DNA of 39,693 nucleotides from Erythrobacter sp. (lineage in GTDB: Bacteria > Pseudomonadota > Alphaproteobacteria > Sphingomonadales > Sphingomonadaceae), in contig JAHEAV010000021.1 of the NCBI GenBank assembly GCA_024642565.1, positions 1 through 39,693 of the forward strand, written 5' to 3'. A model generated the notes under the pieces. That model did no database searches. It was not told the DNA's origin and was given only the letters and a program-made list of their open reading frames with translations. Shown here piece after piece: positions 33,950 to 39,693 of this stretch (the first letter of the stretch is position 1; every line of letters begins with the position of its first letter). The position numbers and the translations under genes are program-made.

Positions 33950-35539
33950 TCACTGTTCCGCGAAACGCCCCAAGACTTCACGAAGCGGATCGAGCCATTC
34001 AGAGTATGGCTTCCATATTGCCATACCGTCCCGGTTAAGGGGGCGGCGCACTTGCTCACTGCTGGGGGTACGCACAACGCGGTCCAGCTGGTGGAATTGC
34101 AGGACGCTATCTTCCCAGGCCAATTGAAGATAATCGAGCGCCCTGCCGATCTCGCGCTCTGGCTGTTCGACCAACAATGAATAGTCGATATGCAGCACCA
34201 ATCCCGGAGCAATCCGATCAAGATGATCCATCATCCGGATGCTGTCGACATAGCTCCGTCCAACATCGCGCAGGGCAAAGGAGGACGGATGGGCGCTGGT
34301 GAAGGATTGGGTGAAATTTGAAAAACAGCAATCCATCGCCGGCCGCCTTATTTCAATGAAGCGGGCCTGCGGCAATATCCGGCGGATGAAAAGGATATTG
34401 TTCCAGTTGTGAGGAAGCTTATCGATAAAGGTCGGACTGTTATGCTGCCGGTGGAGTGCGGTACGCTCGAGATATTCGCGTCCGAACATCGCCGCCTGTT
34501 CGTCGGTCAGCTCGGCTATGGCGCGAGGGACGGTTACCTTGCCCCGGCGCGTGGCCATTTCCATGAATCCGCGCAAGATCGCCGGAATATAGGGAAGCTC
34601 TCCCGCAGGTTCGATCTGCGAATGGCTTCCGAGCATTTGTTCAAGTAGCGTAGAGCCCGATCGTGGCAGCGAGACGATGAAGACCGGCTGCCCTTCACCT
34701 ACGGGCGTGTCAGGCAAACGGGCGACAAAATCCTTCCCGATTGTCCGCTCGACCTCGTCAATTTCTTCGGTCAGCTCATCGGCGTTATATTCCAGCGTTT
34801 CCGCCCGCAGCCGATTGCCTTCACTGTAATGGTGGAATGCCTCGGCATATTCACCTTGATCATGCAGCGCCCGCGCAAGTGCGAAATTGAGCGGTGCTTC
34901 ATTGCGGATATCAATAGCCGCCTTCAGTGCCGCGCGCATGGCGGCGATATCGGCTTGGCCAAATATCTTGCGCTTGATGCTGGCCAGTCCCCACCAGGCT
35001 TCGCCAAATCCATCGTCAGTTGCGAGTGCGCGGCGATAGGCTGCGATCGCATCATCCACCTGGCCATTGGCGCGTAAGCTGTGACCGTAGCCGACCCACA
35101 TTTGCGGATTTTCTGGGTTCTCTTCTGCAAGCTGCCTGAAAATCGGTCGGGCTTCCTCGCTCTGGCCAATCTTCTCCATCATGCCGGCCAGAATGGCCCG
35201 TAAGCCCGGATCCTGATTCTCGCGCGTCAGGGCTTCGAACATCGGCATTGCCAGCGCCGGCCGGTCTTGCTGACTGAGCACGGCGGCCAGCTGCCGCCGC
35301 GTTTCGAAATCCGCCGATCCAAGGGTGATTGCTTTCCGCAAGAAATGCTCGGCCTGGCCAAGCGCGCCCAAACGATTTGCAACGAAACCCAGCCTTGCGA
35401 TGGCTTGCGGATGGTCGGGATGCTGCCGCAGGAAGCCTATCAACAGTTGGGCGGCCTGTTCGTAATTCTTGTCTTCGAACAGCCGATCCGCCCGCGCAAT
35501 CTGCGGATGGGAAGAAACATAGCCTGCTGAATTCTGCAT
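33950..35539 (-). CDS. TPR-repeat sulfotransferase
   Basis: A 529-residue protein with TPR repeats in the first half (about residues 13-250, e.g. NYEQAAQLLIGFLRQHPDHP and NPQMWVGYGHSLRANGQVDD), then a sulfotransferase domain. The 5'-phosphosulfate-binding loop is VSLPRSGSTLLEQM (289-302), and NILFIRRILPQARFIEIRR supplies the 3'-phosphate-binding region. No signal peptide or membrane helix is seen, so it should act in the cytoplasm with PAPS as donor. Such TPR-fused members are widespread in Alphaproteobacteria and some relatives sulfate tyrosines of peptides (RaxST-type) or glycans. The substrate is unknown. It starts 15 bases after the smaller sulfotransferase gene ends, and the TonB-dependent receptor lies upstream. 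Confidence 0.9.
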   Translation of the reverse strand: MQNSAGYVSSHPQIARADRLFEDKNYEQAAQLLIGFLRQHPDHPQAIARLGFVANRLGALGQAEHFLRKAITLGSADFETRRQLAAVLSQQDRPALAMPMFEALTRENQDPGLRAILAGMMEKIGQSEEARPIFRQLAEENPENPQMWVGYGHSLRANGQVDDAIAAYRRALATDDGFGEAWWGLASIKRKIFGQADIAAMRAALKAAIDIRNEAPLNFALARALHDQGEYAEAFHHYSEGNRLRAETLEYNADELTEEIDEVERTIGKDFVARLPDTPVGEGQPVFIVSLPRSGSTLLEQMLGSHSQIEPAGELPYIPAILRGFMEMATRRGKVTVPRAIAELTDEQAAMFGREYLERTALHRQHNSPTFIDKLPHNWNNILFIRRILPQARFIEIRRPAMDCCFSNFTQSFTSAHPSSFALRDVGRSYVDSIRMMDHLDRIAPGLVLHIDYSLLVEQPEREIGRALDYLQLAWEDSVLQFHQLDRVVRTPSSEQVRRPLNRDGMAIWKPYSEWLDPLREVLGRFAEQ

Positions 35540-35553
35540 AATGCGGGCGTCTC

Positions 35554-36342
35554 TCAGTCGTAGCCGAGAACCATGCGCAAACCAGGCGCCTGGTAATCGA
35601 CAAGTGCGCGATGTTTTTCCCCCAGCACAGCTGGCAATTGGATGCCTGCGCTGGTGGTCAAATTCTCGCGCGCGGTGGCGCTCTGATTGCGGTCGGCTCC
35701 GGTAATTACACGCTCATGCCAGTCAGCCGGCATTTCGATCCCGCATGCCTTCAACAAGGCGGCAAAGAAATGCTGTGCTTCGTCGCTATCTGTATCATTC
35801 GCGTGCCGGACCAAGTCTTCATATTTCACAATGTGGCAATTTGCCCCAAGCCAGGCCGCAGCGTTGAGTTCATAGATATCGTTGAGCGATGGCAGCTTTT
35901 GCGGCAATCCGAAGATCATCATCGTCAGCAATTCATCCGCCGTCAGCGCACCTGAACGCAGGTGATCAACATTGCCTTGAAATTGTTCGGACAGGATGAA
36001 GCGCGCCCGCGCAATGACCCAGTCATAGGGATCGCGATAGAGCAATATCCGCCGCGCAGTGGCTGTTTCGATGGCTGATGCGTCGGCGAAAAACAGGTGG
36101 CCACAACTCAGCATCGGCTTCGCCGGATCAAAGGCGTGCCGATGTTGCTGCAGATTGCCCCACTGAATGAAATCCTGTGCGTAATGCTGGTCAGCAGGAA
36201 TAAACATCCGCAGAATGTTTCGCAGCAAATGGCTCCCGCTTTTTGGAACGGAATTCAGGAATACCGGTTGGCTCAGCTCACTTTGGATGAACCGGGCACT
36301 TGCCGCATCCAAATTGTCCCGCTGGATGTAAATCTCCGGCAT
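35554..36342 (-). CDS. Sulfotransferase-family protein
   Basis: A 262-residue cytosolic protein. The phosphosulfate-binding loop NSVPKSGSHLLRNIL (30-44) and the RRILLYRDPYDWVIARARF stretch (97-115) mark the sulfotransferase fold. It differs from the TPR-linked enzyme downstream and has no TPR part. The Lys of the loop is at position 34. No export signal. The ATG at 36342 has GAGAGG upstream. A 141-base spacer with two stable hairpins separates it from the receptor stop. The substrate cannot be read from the sequence. Confidence 0.87.
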   Translation of the reverse strand: MPEIYIQRDNLDAASARFIQSELSQPVFLNSVPKSGSHLLRNILRMFIPADQHYAQDFIQWGNLQQHRHAFDPAKPMLSCGHLFFADASAIETATARRILLYRDPYDWVIARARFILSEQFQGNVDHLRSGALTADELLTMMIFGLPQKLPSLNDIYELNAAAWLGANCHIVKYEDLVRHANDTDSDEAQHFFAALLKACGIEMPADWHERVITGADRNQSATARENLTTSAGIQLPAVLGEKHRALVDYQAPGLRMVLGYD

Positions 36343-36413
36343 CGATATCCTCTCATTTCCGCTCAGGCCAGCGGGCCGCTTGCGGACTGCCGAACTAACA
36401 GTGGCCTAACAGA

Positions 36414-36441
36414 TGGGGTGACATGTTGCCATGCCACCCCA
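36414..36441 (-). other. Second hairpin in the receptor-sulfotransferase spacer
   Basis: TGGGGTGACATG (36414-36425) and CATGCCACCCCA (36430-36441) form a 12-pair stem with one mismatch around the four-base loop TTGC. No T-run follows on the minus strand, so it does not look like a simple terminator. An RNA-stabilising or attenuating role is more likely. Confidence 0.5.
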
Positions 36442-36446
36442 CTTGC

Positions 36447-36466
36447 GGGATTGCCCGGGCAATCCC
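36447..36466 (-). other. 20-base perfect palindrome after the receptor stop
   Basis: GGGATTGCCCGGGCAATCCC is a perfect palindrome whose ends lie 18-37 bases past the receptor stop codon. The RNA would fold into a stem of seven or eight pairs with a small loop. It follows the receptor directly and precedes the hairpin at 36414-36441. Either could slow 3' exonuclease and give more receptor than sulfotransferase mRNA. Confidence 0.5.
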
Positions 36467-36483
36467 CTTTGCCGTTATTTCAA

Positions 36484-39400
36484 TCAGAACTTCGCCGTGA
36501 CATTCAGGAAGGCCCGCCGCCCGACGAACGGATATTGCGAAGCCGCAACCACCGGACCGAGCAAGCTGATTTCACCGCCGTTCAGCACCGAAACCCGTGG
36601 AGGACGGGTGTCGAACAAATTGCTGACCCCGGCCGTTATTTCGAACCGTCCATCGGCGATTTCCTGCGTCATCGATATGTTGTGATAGAACGTCATTGGG
36701 GTGGTAACATCCGGACAATACCGACCAAAAATCGGCAGGACCGGATTGTTGTCGCGATTGAACGAATTCAGGCAAGGATCGCCGCCATTGTCATCAAGCA
36801 GATCCTGCAGGTTGGACGTGCCACCAATCACATTCACGCCATAAAACAGGCTGAAGCCCGATGGGTGCGCCCAGGTTGCCCGGAAATCGCCAACCCACTT
36901 GGGTGAACCGGCCTCTCCATTGTCCGATGTCAGAACCGAAGTTGGCAGCAGTTGGAAGTCGTCCGTTAGCTGCCAGGTCATTTCTGCCCGAAGAGAGAAC
37001 CGGCCCAGATTACCAGCATCATGCGAAACAACTGCGGATACGTCGATACCTTCGTTCCGCTGGCTCGCGATGTTGACATATTGGTCGTAAATCTCGTTGA
37101 TCTGATAGATTGCCGTGGCGTTCTGGCCGCGAGTGAACAGATCACACAAAGGTTCGTTCGCAAAATCCAGCGAGTTATAGCAACCGCTCAGAATTGTCGA
37201 CGAGCCAAGCTGCGAAATTTCGCCTTTGACCCGGATGTCGAAATAATCGACCGCCAGGCTGACCTTGGTATCGGGCAAGAAGCCCAGGCTCGGCGTGAAC
37301 ACAACCCCGAATGTCTTGGCTTTCGATGTTTCGGCGCTCAGCTTGCCAAGGCCGCCCTGCGAAAACGCGGTGGCCGTGATGCCGCCACCGCCATAGTTAC
37401 CGGGAATACCGTCTGCCGCGCAGTTATCGGCCACCCGCTGCGAAGTCGAACCCGCTTGGACCCCAGCTGTATAGTTGATGCAGGGGTCGATACGCTGCGA
37501 CGGAAAGCTGGTTTCATTGGCCAGAAACTGTTCGAACAGAGCCGGGGCACGGAACGATGTGCCATAACTGCCCCGGAAGCGGACCCAATCGTTCAGCGCC
37601 CAGTTAAGCCCGACCTTATAGGTGAAATTGCCATTGTCGGAATCGCTTACACCGTCCGAAGCACGGGTTGCTTTCACATTGGTCAGGCGCCCGGCCAGCG
37701 ACAGTGTCAGATTATCGAAGAATGGACGATCCGCCAGGATCGGCACGCTCAATTCGCCGAAGGCTTCCGTTGTCACGCTCTTACCAGCGGTAATTCCACC
37801 GGAAGACGAGCCCCAAGCGTTGCCTGAGGTTGTGATTTCGCCGGGCGTGTCATTGATCTTGTCCTGGCGCGCGGTGACGCCGAACGCAACTCCAACAGCA
37901 CCCGCCGGGAGCTGTAGCAACTCACCGCTTAGTGTGGCTTCACCCGTCAGCTGGGTATAGACGGTTTTACCTTCTTCCCAATCAAACAGGAAGTCGGTCT
38001 GCGCGGGCGTCAACTCGCCGCGAAGGAAATAGGGATCGGTCCACGGGAGATCGATGCACTGCTTGCCCGAAACGGGCAGGGTTGAACCCACGCAAGACGA
38101 ATATTGGAAATATCCGCTGTCATAGGCATCTTGCAGGATACGTTCGTCACGATAGCGGCCAACATTGCGGCTATATTGCGCATAGGCCTCGTAACGCCAG
38201 TTACCGGCAGTGGAGATTTGGCCGCGTACGCCGCCAACACCGCGATAGTAATCCACTTTCTGACTGGAATCGGCATGGTTGGTAATGGCGGTCGGGCTGA
38301 TAAAGTTGATGCCTTCGAAACCGCCGCCCCAATAATTGTAATAATTGCCGGCCCCGGTGCCATAGAGATCGCCGGTGTAACCAAAGTTCCAGAACTGGCG
38401 CCAGCCGTTCTGGTAGGTTTCGCGCCGGTTGAACAGGAATTCACCGAACAGTTCTACAGAATCGCTCAATTCGAACGAACCTTCGGCATAAACGGTGTAG
38501 AGGTCGGTTTCTGGGATGATGGTCTGTTCTTCTACGAACGGATGATAAGCATTCTGCACGGCCATGGACGCTGCGTTATAGCCAGTAGGGAACCAGCCCG
38601 CTGGCGCACCAAAATCACCGCCATAGGCAGGGGCGCCGTAAGCAGGAATGCCCAGATTACCGCCACCCGCGCCATTGGGATATTGATATTGCAGCAGCAC
38701 AGTACGCCCGAATGGCGATGTCTGCGTACCGGTGTTCGGCCCGCCTGGCCCATCGAGCTGCAAATTGTCGATCAGATTGTAGGTCCAGATATGGCCCCAA
38801 CGCAGATCTTCGCAGTGGGGTTGCCCGGTCCGCGGATCGATCAAGTCGGAACGATTGCCGCTTTCATCGTAAATATTGGCTTCCGGGCAGGCCAGGTAAC
38901 TGCGATCACCGCGTGCCAGTTCATTGGTATGCGAATAATCGCCCGCGATCAGAATGTGGCCGCGGTCGAAGGTCTTGCCCCACGATCCACTGATCCGATA
39001 CTCCTCGCCCCCTGAATCGAAGGGAATGGAGGTGTTGAGATCGAGAGAGAGACCATCGGCAGCATCCTTGGTGAAGATATTCACCACGCCTGCAACGGCA
39101 TCCGAACCATAAATTGATGAAGCACCCGTTTTGAGGATCTGGATATCCTTGATGACCGAGAGCGGCAGCACGTTGAGATCGAACGACGACACGCCCCCGC
39201 GGGTCCCTGCCGGGCCGGCGCGGCGGCCATTCAGCAGCACCAGAGTGCGGTTCGCGCCAAGACCGCGCAAATTGATCGTCTGGGCGCCCGGCCCGCCATT
39301 GGTGACGAAGTTGGAAGAAAGCGCCGATGTGATCTGGGTCGAACCCGCCGCAACAGGCGAACTTTGCAGCGCACTGGCAAGATCAAGCTTGCCTTCTTTT

Positions 39401-39651
39401 CGTGCAATTTCCGGGCTTACGATCGAAATCGGATCGGAACTGTTATAGGGTGTTACCGAACTGATGCGTGAACCGGTTACAACGATGGCATTGGCATCGC
39501 CTTGCGTAGCCGGAGCAGCCTGCTCAGCCGGGACGGCATCGTCTGCCGGAGTAGCATCTTGCGCATGCGCGTTGGTTGAAAGCGCCAAAGCAGCAAAGCC
39601 AACACTGGCAAATAACTGGATCCGACGTTTTTCGGCAAACGATCTATTCAT
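36484..39651 (-). CDS. Large TonB-dependent receptor, sulfotransferase-linked
   Basis: A 1055-residue outer-membrane receptor of the long type. The signal peptide runs to about NAHAQ (residues 27-31), and a TonB box-like AIVVTGSRISS follows (55-65). The plug holds LRGLGANRTLVLLNGRRAGP, and a long barrel ends in AFLNVTAKF with terminal Phe. Between about 320 and 450 lie loops rich in Tyr, Gly and Asn (PAYGAPAYGGDF near 336-347, GNYYNYWGGGF near 435-445). The ATG at 39651 has AGGGGC upstream. The substrate is unknown. On the same strand it is followed by two hairpins and two sulfotransferase genes, suggesting one functional unit. Confidence 0.95.
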   Translation of the reverse strand: MNRSFAEKRRIQLFASVGFAALALSTNAHAQDATPADDAVPAEQAAPATQGDANAIVVTGSRISSVTPYNSSDPISIVSPEIARKEGKLDLASALQSSPVAAGSTQITSALSSNFVTNGGPGAQTINLRGLGANRTLVLLNGRRAGPAGTRGGVSSFDLNVLPLSVIKDIQILKTGASSIYGSDAVAGVVNIFTKDAADGLSLDLNTSIPFDSGGEEYRISGSWGKTFDRGHILIAGDYSHTNELARGDRSYLACPEANIYDESGNRSDLIDPRTGQPHCEDLRWGHIWTYNLIDNLQLDGPGGPNTGTQTSPFGRTVLLQYQYPNGAGGGNLGIPAYGAPAYGGDFGAPAGWFPTGYNAASMAVQNAYHPFVEEQTIIPETDLYTVYAEGSFELSDSVELFGEFLFNRRETYQNGWRQFWNFGYTGDLYGTGAGNYYNYWGGGFEGINFISPTAITNHADSSQKVDYYRGVGGVRGQISTAGNWRYEAYAQYSRNVGRYRDERILQDAYDSGYFQYSSCVGSTLPVSGKQCIDLPWTDPYFLRGELTPAQTDFLFDWEEGKTVYTQLTGEATLSGELLQLPAGAVGVAFGVTARQDKINDTPGEITTSGNAWGSSSGGITAGKSVTTEAFGELSVPILADRPFFDNLTLSLAGRLTNVKATRASDGVSDSDNGNFTYKVGLNWALNDWVRFRGSYGTSFRAPALFEQFLANETSFPSQRIDPCINYTAGVQAGSTSQRVADNCAADGIPGNYGGGGITATAFSQGGLGKLSAETSKAKTFGVVFTPSLGFLPDTKVSLAVDYFDIRVKGEISQLGSSTILSGCYNSLDFANEPLCDLFTRGQNATAIYQINEIYDQYVNIASQRNEGIDVSAVVSHDAGNLGRFSLRAEMTWQLTDDFQLLPTSVLTSDNGEAGSPKWVGDFRATWAHPSGFSLFYGVNVIGGTSNLQDLLDDNGGDPCLNSFNRDNNPVLPIFGRYCPDVTTPMTFYHNISMTQEIADGRFEITAGVSNLFDTRPPRVSVLNGGEISLLGPVVAASQYPFVGRRAFLNVTAKF

Positions 39652-39693
39652 GTAAACAGCCCCTGTATTTAATTTCGCACTCCAACCAATCGG
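39652..39693 (-). other. Right edge: start of the receptor's upstream region
   Basis: Only the ribosome-binding site of the receptor gene (AGGGGC about 8 bases before ATG) and a little AT-rich DNA (GTATTTAATTTCGC) are visible before the window ends. No promoter can be called. Confidence 0.5.

Noticed and set aside
1-39693. Mobile elements, prophage, CRISPR arrays or defence genes
   Set aside because: No transposase, integrase, terminal repeats, spaced repeat arrays or known defence domains were seen on either strand.

Overview
The window looks like a chromosomal segment of an alphaproteobacterium of the order Sphingomonadales, most likely an Erythrobacteraceae-type genome (Erythrobacter, Altererythrobacter, Qipengyuania or a relative). 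This placement is an inference. It rests on a trpT-secE-nusG block, an NDUFA12-family complex I protein beside a DUF2155 lipoprotein, a fatty acyl-AMP ligase, two large TonB-dependent receptors, and moderately high GC with many GCC/GGC codons. I see no rRNA genes, CRISPR arrays, insertion sequences, integrases or phage genes.

Layout, 1-12.5 kb. A gene tail and a CinA-type molybdopterin-binding domain protein come first (+), then an APC-type permease (-). Next is the ribosomal pair rplK-rplA (-), ended by a strong terminator. The usual secE-nusG-rplK-rplA string is interrupted here: a membrane-bound LytTR regulator (-), a MipA/OmpV outer-membrane protein (+) and a DUF2306 membrane protein (+) lie between nusG and rplK. 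The intergenic region shared by the regulator and mipA carries three phased direct repeats that could be the regulator's operator. After secE comes tRNA-Trp. Then aat (+) meets, with a 151-base antisense coding overlap, the end of a four-gene operon recX-DUF192-NDUFA12-DUF2155 (-). A fatty acyl-AMP ligase (+) follows.

Layout, 12.5-25.2 kb. A DUF389 membrane protein (-) is divergent from a tightly coupled telA-xpaC-like-PHA-like trio (+). A GDP-mannose pair (manC-manA), a TonB-like protein and a TonB-dependent receptor with its own terminator come next (all -). Upstream of the receptor are an isopenicillin N synthase-like Fe(II) oxygenase and a concentrative nucleoside transporter, apparently one transcription unit. 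A queuosine-precursor transporter (+) is divergent from them.

Layout, 25.2-33.8 kb. A complete cbb3 oxidase operon ccoNOQPGHIS (-) makes the high-affinity terminal oxidase and its copper and assembly factors. Immediately upstream is a Crp/Fnr-family regulator of FixK type. An FNR/FixK half-palindrome lies in front of ccoN and a perfect 18-base palindrome containing TTGATCCGGATCAA in front of the regulator, so the locus reads as a self-contained low-oxygen respiration module with probable autoregulation.

Layout, 33.9-39.7 kb. A large TonB-dependent receptor is followed on the same strand by two stable hairpins, a small sulfotransferase and a TPR-sulfotransferase. A receptor next to two different PAPS-dependent sulfotransferases is the part of the window most likely to hold an uncharacterised system. 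Sulfation of a peptide, glycan or surface protein connected with the receptor is the working hypothesis, and nothing in the sequence proves the substrate.
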